From NCBI GenBank assembly GCA_000702025.1, contig JNKJ01000009.1, forward strand, positions 62,001-126,000: a stretch of DNA of 64,000 nt. Direction: 5' to 3'. Position 1 is the first letter of the stretch. Every line of letters starts with the position of its first letter. Below the pieces are notes generated by a model. The model made no database searches. It saw only the letters and a list, made by a program, of their open reading frames with translations, and had not been told where the DNA came from. The translations under genes and the position numbers were made by a program. Shown piece by piece: positions 27,871-36,448 of this stretch. The DNA comes from Blautia schinkii DSM 10518 (lineage in GTDB: Bacteria > Bacillota > Clostridia > Lachnospirales > Lachnospiraceae).

Positions 27871-29067
27871 ATGAAAGGTTTAATAGATTTTTGCGATATT
27901 TTTTGCCAGACGCATCCTTACCCACTGCAGATCTATCATCAGGGAAACTGCATCTGGAAATATCCGGAGGTAACATTTGACTTGGCACTCCCGCTAAAGG
28001 AATTCTTTCTTTCACAGGAGCAAACTGTTTTTCTGCATCAGACCCCGGAAAATTTATTGTTTGGCGGTGTGTTCGATTATGATCACAGCATCCTGCTGCT
28101 GCTCGGGCCGGTAGCAATGGTTTCTGTTGATATTTTTCTACTCCACGAAATTATGAAAAGGCATTCTGTGGAATCTTCAGAGAAAGAGAACTTAATGATT
28201 TATCTGAGCCGGACTCAAGGGTATACGCTTTCCCACTTTAAATCCATACTCCATCAACTGTGCTTTTTTCTGAATCGGGAAATAGACAGCTCTGTGAATG
28301 ATGCTTTTTTGTCAAACAAACTGCTTCTTGATAAAATCAATTCACAGAACATTGAATTTGCCAGTGACTATGACAAAAGCAAATCCTTTCAACTGGCATA
28401 TGAATTTGAGCAAAAATATCTGTCTTATGTAAAAAACGGAAATGTGGAAGAAGCGCACCGGATGATCGCCTCACCCGAAATGCATGTGGGTACCCTGGCA
28501 TCTTCCGGGCTTCGTCAGCTAAAGAATCAGATGATCTGCATCATTACCTTAGTAACCCGTGCAGCAATCGAAGGGGGACTGGAACTTTCATCAGCCTACC
28601 AGCTCAGCGATTTTTATATCCAAAGAGTAGAAAACGCCCTGACTGCTTCAAAAATAAACGAAGTACTGGATACCATGTACCTGGATTTTACACAGCGCAC
28701 ACAAAAGGCTGTATTTTCATCGGACGCTCCGAAAGACTTATCTCAATGCCTGCGTTTTATTCGGGAAAGTATCTATCGCCCTATAAAGATTAAAGATGTT
28801 GCAGATTATATTGGACTTAGCGTAAGTCAACTGGAACGCCGTTTTCGTTCAACTCTGGGGGTTTCGCCTGGATATTTTATTACACGCTGCAAATTGGAAG
28901 AATCAAAGAATCTGCTTGCTTATACAAATAAGCCCCTCAGCGAAATCAGTCAGATTTTAAACTTTTCCAGCCAGGCATATTTTTCCAATGTGTTTAAAAA
29001 GAAATTTGGAATCACACCTAAAGAATTTCGGCAATCTGATCTTAAGAAAGTTCATTACCAACAGTAA
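27871..29067 (+). CDS. AraC-family transcriptional regulator
   Basis: A 398-residue regulator with an N-terminal sensor region and a C-terminal AraC double helix-turn-helix (about residues 290-395; IKIKDVADYIGLSVSQLERRF, then ISQILNFSSQAYFSNVFKKKFGITPKEFR). An AGGAGGGG box precedes the start. It is divergent from the beta-glucoside PTS gene and is the likely activator of that operon. Confidence 0.9.
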   Translation: MKGLIDFCDIFCQTHPYPLQIYHQGNCIWKYPEVTFDLALPLKEFFLSQEQTVFLHQTPENLLFGGVFDYDHSILLLLGPVAMVSVDIFLLHEIMKRHSVESSEKENLMIYLSRTQGYTLSHFKSILHQLCFFLNREIDSSVNDAFLSNKLLLDKINSQNIEFASDYDKSKSFQLAYEFEQKYLSYVKNGNVEEAHRMIASPEMHVGTLASSGLRQLKNQMICIITLVTRAAIEGGLELSSAYQLSDFYIQRVENALTASKINEVLDTMYLDFTQRTQKAVFSSDAPKDLSQCLRFIRESIYRPIKIKDVADYIGLSVSQLERRFRSTLGVSPGYFITRCKLEESKNLLAYTNKPLSEISQILNFSSQAYFSNVFKKKFGITPKEFRQSDLKKVHYQQ

Positions 29068-29254
29068 TCATATTCTATTGTCGAAACAATGCAAAAACCC
29101 GGGAGATGCAAATGACATATTAACTATCCTGTCTACTCAACCACCATTTTAACAATCCTATCTCCACAACCTGCCAAATATCCAACCCGTACACTCAACC
29201 CTCAGTAAAAAATTTTAATGGACCATTTTACACAAACACTTGAAACGCAAAAAA

Positions 29255-29297
29255 TCCGGGAGTCAAAGCCGCCGTCAAGACAGCTCCGATTCCCGGA
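29255..29297 (-). terminator. Intrinsic terminator of the RNA methyltransferase gene
   Basis: Arms TCCGGGAGTC (29255-29264) and GATTCCCGGA (29288-29297) pair with one G-T wobble. On the minus strand a run of six T follows. The rest of 29068-29328 shows nothing else. Confidence 0.65.
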
Positions 29298-29328
29298 AAG
29301 CCCTTGTTTCCTACACTTTTTCAGTTTC

Positions 29329-30489
29329 TTAATCCTTAACCCGTGACATCAATACTACGCACTCAACATGTTCCGTAAAACTAAACATTTCAACCGGCTG
29401 TATCCTCTTCACCCCATACCCCTTTTTCGTGAGATAATTCAAATCTCGGGCAAGTGTCTCCGGGTTGCAGGAAATATACACGACCTTATCCGGGCGGAGC
29501 TTCACAACCGAAGAAAGGAACTTCTCGTCGCTCCCCGCCCGCGGCGGGTCCATAAAGACCACGTCGGCGTGTTCGCCTTCAGCAGCCATAGCTTCCATAA
29601 ATTGCCCGGCGTCGCCCTGGCGGAATTGAACGTTAGTAATTTTATTTTCACGGGCATTTATCTTGGCATCACGTACGGCATCTTTATTGAGCTCTACACC
29701 AATCACTTCTTTTGCATCAGAAGCGGCAATCAGGCTGATGGTGCCAATGCCACAGTAAGCATCGATTACACGTTCTTTTCCGGTAAGTCCCGCATAACGG
29801 ACAGCTTCGTTGTAGAGTTTCTCTGTCTGCACAGGATTGACCTGATAAAAGGACTTTGGTGAAATGCGGAATGTTCGACCGCACAGGGTATCTCTTATAA
29901 ATCCCTTCCCATAAATCACAATTTCCCGTTCACCCAGAACCATACTGGTATGTCTGTCATTGATATTTAATACCACCGTACTTATTTCAGGATGGACCTT
30001 GCGCAGGGCTTTCACAAAATTATTTTTGGATGGAAAAATAGGCGAGCCAATCACAAGCACTACCATAACCTCATTGGTACTGAAGCCTCTGCGGACCAAT
30101 ACATGGCGCAGCAGACCGTAGCCTGTATCCTCGTCATAGGTTTTGATTTTAAAGGATTTGAGCATCCCACGAATCGTGCGGATGATCTCCTGGCTTTTTT
30201 CATCTTCTATCAGACATTCCTCTATGGGCACTACGCGGTGTGTCCTGGCTTCATAAATTCCGGAAATAATATTTCCTTTGCGGTCACGGTCAAATACAGC
30301 GTGAACCTTATTACGGTAAAAATATGGATTCTCCATACCGATAATGGGACTGACCCTGGCAAATTTCTTCAGCAGAGCTTCCACCTGCTTTTGCTTTTTC
30401 TTTAATTGTTCCTCATATGGGACACCTTGATATTGGCATCCTCCGCATTTCTTCGCGCTGGCGCAAATTCTCTGCTGTTTTTCGTCCAT
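29329..30489 (-). CDS. 23S rRNA (uracil-5-)-methyltransferase, RlmD/RlmC type
   Basis: This 386-residue SAM-dependent RNA methyltransferase has an N-terminal iron-sulfur cysteine cluster (Cys9, Cys15, Cys18), the SAM motif DAYCGIGTISL, MDPPRAG, and the catalytic Cys in VYISCNPETLARDL. It forms 5-methyluridine in 23S rRNA. It lacks the N-terminal TRAM domain of longer homologues, as in short Firmicutes forms. A GAGGA box precedes the start and a terminator follows. It appears to be a single-gene unit. Confidence 0.88.
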   Translation of the reverse strand: MDEKQQRICASAKKCGGCQYQGVPYEEQLKKKQKQVEALLKKFARVSPIIGMENPYFYRNKVHAVFDRDRKGNIISGIYEARTHRVVPIEECLIEDEKSQEIIRTIRGMLKSFKIKTYDEDTGYGLLRHVLVRRGFSTNEVMVVLVIGSPIFPSKNNFVKALRKVHPEISTVVLNINDRHTSMVLGEREIVIYGKGFIRDTLCGRTFRISPKSFYQVNPVQTEKLYNEAVRYAGLTGKERVIDAYCGIGTISLIAASDAKEVIGVELNKDAVRDAKINARENKITNVQFRQGDAGQFMEAMAAEGEHADVVFMDPPRAGSDEKFLSSVVKLRPDKVVYISCNPETLARDLNYLTKKGYGVKRIQPVEMFSFTEHVECVVLMSRVKD

Positions 30490-30584
30490 TGATGATTCCT
30501 CGTTTCTCTATATTTATGCTCTCACTTTTCCTTTTATCTGAAGCATTTTTTATATTCTACCAAATCCTCCTTATACTTACAACA

Positions 30585-30611
30585 AATACCGGCACAGTTT
30601 GCGCCGGTATT
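30585..30611 (-). terminator. Intrinsic terminator of the ArsA-like operon
   Basis: AATACCGGC (30585-30593) and GCCGGTATT (30603-30611) form a nine-base stem with a nine-base loop; on the minus strand T-rich sequence follows. It lies just past the second ArsA-like gene. Confidence 0.65.
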
Positions 30612-30619
30612 ATCTAGTA

Positions 30620-31780
30620 TTAAGAAAAACGTACCAGCAGCCATCCTCCCTCGAACTTTGCGCCAGCCACGTCCTTGCCTTTCAGGGTATCAGGAACGAG
30701 AAAGCGCCTTTTTTCATTTTTCACATTTATGATCAGCTCACCGCCATGTGATGCAAGCTCCATTTCGTCCTTCTGCGCAAATGGCAATGACAGCTTCAAA
30801 ATCCACTCTTCGCCTTCTTTTTCCACGCTCATAATTTTGTCTTTGAAAAATATCTCCATAGGGTTCCTGTCTCGGTAAACCAGCTCAGCGGCCGCTTTCA
30901 GCACAGGGATTCCTAAAAGCTCTCTGTTTTGCAGTTCCAGGGTGAAAACAGGGATATCGCCGAAGCTTTCGCATATCTCGGTCAGACCTTCTTCCTGCAG
31001 GGCAATCCATTTGTTGAAATATCCTTCCAGTGCCTGCTGGGGATATATTCGATTAACAATCACCGCATCCACCTGATAACCATATAGGTGGAGACACGTA
31101 AAATTATGCTTTGCCTCACTAATCACTATTTTCTCAGGTGTTGTGACTATCCGCAGGCTGACCACATCCTTATTATCCATCAGAGCCTGCATCCTCTCCA
31201 GTTTATCCATCAGATAAGTAAGTTCTTCAAAAACATCGTCACTGGGCATTGGTATTTTTGTAAGCTTTTGCACTGCCGGTCCTGCGTATTTTACCATTTT
31301 GCGCTTTGCCGGAAGCATAGTTGATATGAAGCTTCCAAACTGCTCAGGGAATTTAAGCAATGACAGTGTCTCCCCGGTAGGCGCACAGTCCACAATCAAA
31401 ACGTCATACAGGTTCTCCTCGTAAATGTCCAGGATTTTGAACAACGAGAATAATTCCTCCAGTCCCGGGAATACCAGAAGCTCCTCTGCCTCAAGACCAT
31501 TTTGTGCATGGCTGGTAAGCAGTTTTTTCATATATCCGTGAAGCTTCCCCCAGGCTTTTTCACTTTCTGCCACGGTATCTATCTCCATGGCGTAGAGGCC
31601 TTCTGCTACCAATTGGGGTTCACAGTCCAAAGAAACGGACAGTGAGTCTCCCAAACTATGAGCCTGGTCCGTACTCATCACCATAACTTTATTTCCTTCT
31701 GCCGCCAGTTTGCAAGCCGTGGCTGCTGCTATGCTGGTTTTCCCCACTCCACCTTTTCCTGTATAAAATATAATGCGCAT
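30620..31780 (-). CDS. ArsA/Get3-family ATPase with C-terminal HSP20-like domain (second in operon)
   Basis: This 386-residue protein starts with the deviant Walker A GKGGVGKTS (8-16, signature Lys9, Lys14) and has STDQAHSLGD (switch I type) and DCAPTGETLSLL (switch II region), as in ArsA and Get3. The last 70 or so residues form a beta-rich domain like the alpha-crystallin/HSP20-like tail of the Get3d type. No ArsB, ArsD or ArsR gene is nearby, so arsenite export is unlikely; a tail-anchored-protein or client-chaperone role is more plausible. The start at 31780 has GGAGGAG upstream. A 195-base gap separates it from the preceding small gene, so it may have its own promoter. Confidence 0.85.
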   Translation of the reverse strand: MRIIFYTGKGGVGKTSIAAATACKLAAEGNKVMVMSTDQAHSLGDSLSVSLDCEPQLVAEGLYAMEIDTVAESEKAWGKLHGYMKKLLTSHAQNGLEAEELLVFPGLEELFSLFKILDIYEENLYDVLIVDCAPTGETLSLLKFPEQFGSFISTMLPAKRKMVKYAGPAVQKLTKIPMPSDDVFEELTYLMDKLERMQALMDNKDVVSLRIVTTPEKIVISEAKHNFTCLHLYGYQVDAVIVNRIYPQQALEGYFNKWIALQEEGLTEICESFGDIPVFTLELQNRELLGIPVLKAAAELVYRDRNPMEIFFKDKIMSVEKEGEEWILKLSLPFAQKDEMELASHGGELIINVKNEKRRFLVPDTLKGKDVAGAKFEGGWLLVRFS

Positions 31781-31975
31781 ATATGTTTCTCCTCCTACTC
31801 TGCCTTGTACAGTGAATATAAGTATCTGACACATTAACTTGTCTAATTGTTCATCTGCTGCGTTGGTGTACACTCCTTTTCGTTCCGTGCTAAATCGCTA
31901 TACTAGCCGATGCCTGCCGTACGGACATCTGCCTGAAGTGCAACACCTTAACCGACGCGGTCTTAATCTTTCCTA
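31781..31975. other. Gap between the small gene and the second ArsA-like gene
   Basis: No gene seen. A palindromic CCGTACGG core lies near 31918, inside GATGCCTGCCGTACGGACATC as split arms GATG and CATC. It may be an internal regulatory site. Confidence 0.3.
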
Positions 31976-32191
31976 TCAATCTATTTTAACCTTATGGACA
32001 CCGCTGTTTTCTGTGCCTGTTTCTTTATCCTCATGCTTTAATCCTGAAATCAGGCATTCCTTTACAATCTCGGTTAATTCCTTTTGGATAACCTGCATGT
32101 GGGGCTTCACAGATTCCGGAAGCAGGCTGGCAAATGCCAGAGCTTCATACTTTTTCGCTTTCACCATATTTTCCATAAACTCGCGTTTCAT
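31976..32191 (-). CDS. Unknown 71-residue protein between two ArsA-like genes
   Basis: I do not recognise this small soluble protein. The first 55 residues are predicted helical (MKREFMENMVKAKKYEALA, then QVIQKELTEIVKECLI) and the tail is charged. Its ATG lies five bases after the stop of the first ArsA-like gene, and the GAGAGG Shine-Dalgarno is formed by that gene's last codons, so it is translationally coupled. The position suggests a partner or adaptor of the ATPases. Confidence 0.7.
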   Translation of the reverse strand: MKREFMENMVKAKKYEALAFASLLPESVKPHMQVIQKELTEIVKECLISGLKHEDKETGTENSGVHKVKID

Positions 32192-32195
32192 TTGA

Positions 32196-33371
32196 TCACC
32201 TCTCTTTTTTTGCAAAGGAAATTTCCAGGTTTTGATCATTTATTTTTGCTCCTGTGATTTCATAATCACGGAGTATATTAGGCAAAGCAATATTTCTTTT
32301 AAAATTTCCGGCTTTTAAGATAATATCTGTACCAGACTGGTATAAATCCAGTTCCTCCTTTTTTAAACAAGGTATAAAAAGCCGCATTGTGTATCCCGTG
32401 TCTGTTTTTTCATACACCTCTCCTGCCTGGTGTACGCGCACCTGGAATACCTCCTGTCCGCTCAGGACTTCATCACAGATTCTGTCCAGGGAATCCATAC
32501 CGCACAAATCTCGTTCATACCATGGGATTTCCAGCTGCGGAATCCCATGGAAAATAAGTGCCAGCTCCTCCCTGTATTTCTTCTGAATTTCCATCCACTG
32601 GGTAAAGAATGGATTATGCAGAGACAGCGGCAGCATGCGGTTTATATATACACCATCCACATGATATCCATAAAGGTTCAAATACATATAATTGCGCTTT
32701 GTCTCCTCCACGACCATTTTTTCAGGCATAGTCACAATCCTTACTGAAACAATAGTTCTGTCTTTTAAAAGCTCCTGTAGTTCGATTAAACGGACATAAA
32801 GTCTTTCAATGTCCGTCATAGCGGACTTATCCGGCAGTTCGACCTTAAACAGCTTCTTTGACACAGGAGACAGGACGCGCATAGCAATCTTGCCTACAGG
32901 GAAAAATTTTTCCATATACCAGCAGAGAAGCTCCGGAAACTTTAAAAGTGCCAGCGTCTCTCCAGTAGGTGCGCAGTCAATAATAATGCGTTCATATTTT
33001 TGGCTCTCATACAGATCAAGGATTTTCAACAAAGAAAACAGCTCATCCATTCCGGGAAATTTCAAACCATTATCCAAAACGTCTGCATCCGTGCCGGAAG
33101 AGCTCAGCATATTGACAACTGCACGCATCATATCTGCATAATCATGCTCCATCATATAATCCGGATCAGCCTCAAGTGCATAGAGATTTTCTGCAATATT
33201 CGTCTCCTCCCGTCCTATTTTCTGTTCAAATAAATCACTGAGATTGTGTGCCATGTCGGAGCTGTACAATAATGTCCGCTTCCCCTCTCGGGCCGATAAT
33301 CTGGCATGGGCCGCCGCTGCACTTGTCTTTCCCACACCGCCTTTTCCTGTAAATATTAATATTCTTGTCAT
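32196..33371 (-). CDS. ArsA/Get3-family ATPase with C-terminal HSP20-like domain (first in operon)
   Basis: A 391-residue paralogue of the ATPase at 30620-31780, with deviant Walker A GKGGVGKTS (9-17), SSDMAHNLSD (compare eukaryotic Get3 STDPAHNLSD), DCAPTGETLALLKFPE and a C-terminal beta-rich domain (about 315-391). Two paralogues in one operon could form a heterodimer or handle different clients. The ATG at 33371 follows AAGGAGGT. Expression is probably under the MarR gene just upstream, since a matching operator lies at 33401-33424. Confidence 0.87.
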   Translation of the reverse strand: MTRILIFTGKGGVGKTSAAAAHARLSAREGKRTLLYSSDMAHNLSDLFEQKIGREETNIAENLYALEADPDYMMEHDYADMMRAVVNMLSSSGTDADVLDNGLKFPGMDELFSLLKILDLYESQKYERIIIDCAPTGETLALLKFPELLCWYMEKFFPVGKIAMRVLSPVSKKLFKVELPDKSAMTDIERLYVRLIELQELLKDRTIVSVRIVTMPEKMVVEETKRNYMYLNLYGYHVDGVYINRMLPLSLHNPFFTQWMEIQKKYREELALIFHGIPQLEIPWYERDLCGMDSLDRICDEVLSGQEVFQVRVHQAGEVYEKTDTGYTMRLFIPCLKKEELDLYQSGTDIILKAGNFKRNIALPNILRDYEITGAKINDQNLEISFAKKER

Positions 33372-33400
33372 AGACTTACCTCCTTTTATTTCCCGCGTAG

Positions 33401-33424
33401 AATAATTCGACATCCGAAGTATTT
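33401..33424. promoter_or_regulatory. MarR operator-like repeat before the ArsA-like operon
   Basis: AATAATTCG (33401-33409) and CGAAGTATT (33415-33423) form an imperfect inverted repeat that matches the perfect one before the MarR gene (GAAGTATTT arms at 34032-34056). It lies 30-50 bases before the first ATPase start. Confidence 0.55.
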
Positions 33425-33436
33425 ATTTAAAAAAAG

Positions 33437-33504
33437 AGAGATGCCGTGTTTCAAATTCCAGACTCTCTCATATTGACAATCGTCTGCTCCTTTCCGGCAT
33501 CTCT
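33437..33504 (-). terminator. Hairpin with T tract after the MarR gene
   Basis: AGAGATGCCG (33437-33446) and CGGCATCTCT (33495-33504) are exact complements with a 48-base loop. On the minus strand the second arm is followed by a run of T. It would end the MarR transcript just before the operon promoter. Confidence 0.5.
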
Positions 33505-33520
33505 GTAGTTATATTAATTC

Positions 33521-34015
33521 TCACTCTATTGGAATTTTGCGGATTTTCTTATCCTGCATTGGTTTTTGGGCTTCTGCATACTCTTCACTAAGGGCATTGA
33601 AAATCTTCTCCAGAATCTGTTCCCCTATCTTAAGCTCCTCTGGGGTAAGCTTATCCAAAACGATCTGCCCATAGTGCAGAAACTCATTAAGTATGCCTTT
33701 GAAACAGGAGAGGCCGGTATCGGTTATGCGGATGGTCACCACACGTTTATCCTCGTCACTGCGCTGGCGCTCCAGCAGCTTCTTCTTCTCCATCCGCGCC
33801 ACAATCCCTGTGGCAGTATTCAACGGTACCTGAATATACTCGGCAATCTGTGTCATGTTTACCTGCTCTTTTCGGTAAAGCAGCAGCATAACAAAAACTT
33901 CATTTTTAGAACAGTCCATTAACACGTTCTCCCAGGTCTGCGGAGACACGAGAAGTTTAAATTTATCAATATATTCAAAAATTCCCTGTTCCAATTCCTT
34001 CATTCCCGGGGTCAT
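33521..34015 (-). CDS. MarR-family transcriptional regulator
   Basis: A 164-residue protein with the MarR winged helix (about 45-115; MTQIAEYIQVPLNTATGIVARMEKK and DEDKRVVTIRIT). The ATG at 34015 has AAGGAG nine bases upstream; the earlier ATG at 34024 is too close to that site. Inverted repeats of one type lie before both this gene and the ArsA-like operon, so it probably controls both. Confidence 0.85.
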   Translation of the reverse strand: MTPGMKELEQGIFEYIDKFKLLVSPQTWENVLMDCSKNEVFVMLLLYRKEQVNMTQIAEYIQVPLNTATGIVARMEKKKLLERQRSDEDKRVVTIRITDTGLSCFKGILNEFLHYGQIVLDKLTPEELKIGEQILEKIFNALSEEYAEAQKPMQDKKIRKIPIE

Positions 34016-34031
34016 GTTAGTCATCTCCTTG

Positions 34032-34056
34032 AAATACTTCTTCGTTCGAAGTATTT
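34032..34056. promoter_or_regulatory. Perfect inverted repeat before the MarR gene
   Basis: AAATACTTC (34032-34040) and GAAGTATTT (34048-34056), seven-base spacer, immediately upstream of the MarR ribosome-binding site. Its half-site recurs before the ArsA-like operon. A tandem pair CATGTTGACA at 34103-34122 lies further upstream. Confidence 0.6.
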
Positions 34057-34135
34057 TTAGTATATACCTTAAACTATAAAATGTCAATAAAATTATGGAG
34101 CTCATGTTGACACATGTTGACACAAAATCATACCT

Positions 34136-34867
34136 TTATTTTTTCTGTGCTGCTACGATCAGCATCATCGGTCTGCGCATTTCGTCTCTCATTCCCGGAA
34201 TATCCATCATCTCTTCCGGAGGCTGCGGCTCAATAATGCTCTTTATCAGCAAGCCATTCCTGAGGAGCGAATTGAGATACGTTGTGAGAGTTCTGTGATA
34301 TTTTGTCACCTGTTCTCCCAGGAAAACCGCATCTCTTTTCCCCTCATAAAAATAGTGATCCACAGGAAAATGAAGTATATTACCATCTGTATCATAATAC
34401 CAATCCTGCGTTCCATATGAAGTAAATACCGGGTGTTCTACAGAGAATACGAAATCTCCATGTGGCTTAAGCCAGCCGCTGATTTTCTCCACCAATCCCG
34501 GGAAATCTTCTACATAATGAAATGCCAGTGAGCTTATCACCACATCAAAGCTCTCCGGAGGAAAGCTTAAATCCTCCATCGCACAACAACGGTAAGTTAC
34601 CCTCTCATGGCTGTTTCTCTCGGCCGCTGCAGCAAGCATTTTCTGCGAAATATCTGTACCCAGAACCTCAAGAGCACCACTCTGCGCAGCATAAATGCAA
34701 TGCCATCCATAACCGCACCCCAAATCCAGTACACGTTTGCCGGAAAAATCCGGCAACACCTTCTCTAGCTCGGACCATTCCCCGGCACCTTTTAATCCTT
34801 GTTTGGAACGGTTCATTTCGCTGTATTTCTTAAAAAACGCTTCATTATCGTACTTATTTTCTTTCAT
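34136..34867 (-). CDS. Class I SAM-dependent methyltransferase
   Basis: This 243-residue protein has the SAM-binding motif VLDLGCGYGWH near residues 46-56, an acidic residue after strand 2 (LGTDIS), and FDVVISSLAFHYV, as in UbiE/small-molecule methyltransferases. The start at 34867 has GGGAGG about 11 bases upstream. It stands alone; the substrate is unknown. Confidence 0.85.
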   Translation of the reverse strand: MKENKYDNEAFFKKYSEMNRSKQGLKGAGEWSELEKVLPDFSGKRVLDLGCGYGWHCIYAAQSGALEVLGTDISQKMLAAAAERNSHERVTYRCCAMEDLSFPPESFDVVISSLAFHYVEDFPGLVEKISGWLKPHGDFVFSVEHPVFTSYGTQDWYYDTDGNILHFPVDHYFYEGKRDAVFLGEQVTKYHRTLTTYLNSLLRNGLLIKSIIEPQPPEEMMDIPGMRDEMRRPMMLIVAAQKK

Positions 34868-35112
34868 ATTGTCATGTCCTCCCATGCAAAAAATCATAAT
34901 TTACCTTTTGTGATTAACAACTACACAACTGGACATCCGTACAGTTTACCCACACGTATATACAGGCATAATTATTTTTTATATTTTGCATGGGTTTAGG
35001 CAATCTTTTGAGCTATTATCCCTCCGCACATTGCAAACACTCCTAATCATTATAATCTTTACATTTGGATTATATCAGTCAATCCATAAAAGCTCAAACT
35101 CGTTTACTCATA
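34868..35112. other. Intergenic region
   Basis: About 245 bases with no gene seen, AT-rich, probably holding the promoter of the methyltransferase gene. Confidence 0.4.
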
Positions 35113-36171
35113 TTACAAATCTTCACTCGCTATTTTAATCACTGCCTTTACAATATCTGCCTTATTATTTACACTGTAATCCATGGCCTTCTGAGCTTCA
35201 TCGAGAGTGAAGATATCTGTCACAATTCCCTTAAGATTCACCTTACCGGACGCTACTGCTTCTATGGCCATTGGATAAATATGACGGTAGCGGAACACAG
35301 ATTTAATGGTCAATTCCTTATCAAGCACAAGACTCATAGGAAGGGTGATTTCGCCTGTCTTACTGTATCCTACCAGTACAATGTTGGAACCTTTTTTTGC
35401 CATATGTACCGCCTGGCGGGTGGTGATCTCTGTACCTGCTGTCTCGATCACCAAGTCTGCACCTTTACCGTCAGTGAGCTCTTTCATACGCTCTAAAACA
35501 TCTTCTTTTGCGCCGTTGATAACTGCAGCAGCGCCCAGTTCCAATGCTTTTTCCAGACGTTTCTCCATAATATCCACTACAAATACCTCTGAAACGCCTC
35601 TTGCTTTCAGAGCCATCATAGATACAAGGCCGATACATCCCGCACCCATCACAACTGCTTTTTGACCAAGATGCGCATCGCCCTGAATGGCAGCGTGGAA
35701 CCCCACAGCCAAGGGCTCGATCAATGCTCCCTCCATGGTGCTCACGTTATCCGGAAGCTTGAAACAAAGGTCTGCCTCATGGGCAACATATTCCTGGAAA
35801 ACCCCATCCACAGGAGGTGTAGCAAAGAAAACCACATCCGGGCATAAATTGTATTTACCCTGTTTGCAGAATTCACAATGGCCGCAGGTTTTGCCCGGCT
35901 CAAGTGCCACTCTGTCGCCCACCTTAAGATGGTCCACCTTTTCTCCCACCTGCACTACAACACCACCCGGCTCGTGTCCCAGAACAAAAGGTGGTTCAAC
36001 CACATAATCGCCAATCGCACCTGTCTCATAATAATGGAGATCACTGCCGCAAATACCCACATATTCCAGCTTCACCAGAACTTCATTCTCTTTCGGAGTA
36101 GGAATCTCCCGTTCCTCAAAACCAATCTTCCCAATCCCTTCCATCACTGCTACTTTCATTGTATTTCCCAT
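35113..36171 (-). CDS. Zinc-dependent sorbitol/L-iditol 2-dehydrogenase-like protein
   Basis: A 352-residue medium-chain dehydrogenase with the catalytic zinc site (GICGSDLHYY and GHEPGGVV), the structural zinc cysteines (CGHCEFCKQGKYNLC) and an NAD-binding GAGCIGL. It likely oxidises a polyol to a ketose. A GGAGG box lies eight bases before the ATG at 36171. It resembles the three dehydrogenases of this type seen further along and is a single-gene unit here. Confidence 0.87.
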   Translation of the reverse strand: MGNTMKVAVMEGIGKIGFEEREIPTPKENEVLVKLEYVGICGSDLHYYETGAIGDYVVEPPFVLGHEPGGVVVQVGEKVDHLKVGDRVALEPGKTCGHCEFCKQGKYNLCPDVVFFATPPVDGVFQEYVAHEADLCFKLPDNVSTMEGALIEPLAVGFHAAIQGDAHLGQKAVVMGAGCIGLVSMMALKARGVSEVFVVDIMEKRLEKALELGAAAVINGAKEDVLERMKELTDGKGADLVIETAGTEITTRQAVHMAKKGSNIVLVGYSKTGEITLPMSLVLDKELTIKSVFRYRHIYPMAIEAVASGKVNLKGIVTDIFTLDEAQKAMDYSVNNKADIVKAVIKIASEDL

Positions 36172-36370
36172 GTTAAGTCCTCCTCTATTTTTCCACTTAT
36201 ATTGTTGCTGTAACCCAATACTATGTGTACAGCATGTCTTTTATAAAGGTTTTACAAAAGTAATTCTATTATTATCTACTTATCTGAAAATGTCAATGTA
36301 CTCTTACATATTCCGTACTTTTTCTATGTTTTCAATACAAAGCCGCACGCTTTTTTATCCAATAACGCTA

Positions 36371-36413
36371 AAAGGATACCACCATGTTTCATATCACATG
36401 TGTGGTATCCTTT
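36371..36413 (-). terminator. Intrinsic terminator after the toroid-protein gene
   Basis: AAAGGATACCAC (36371-36382) and GTGGTATCCTTT (36402-36413) form a 12-base stem, extended by CATG/CATG with one bulge. On the minus strand TTTT follows. Confidence 0.65.
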
Positions 36414-36448
36414 ACGTAATTTTTATTGGGGATGAACTCGGGGGTGTC

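Noticed and set aside
30620..33371. Arsenite efflux operon
   Set aside because: No arsB, arsC, arsD or arsR gene is present, the regulator is MarR, and both ATPases have HSP20-like tails not found in classical ArsA pumps.
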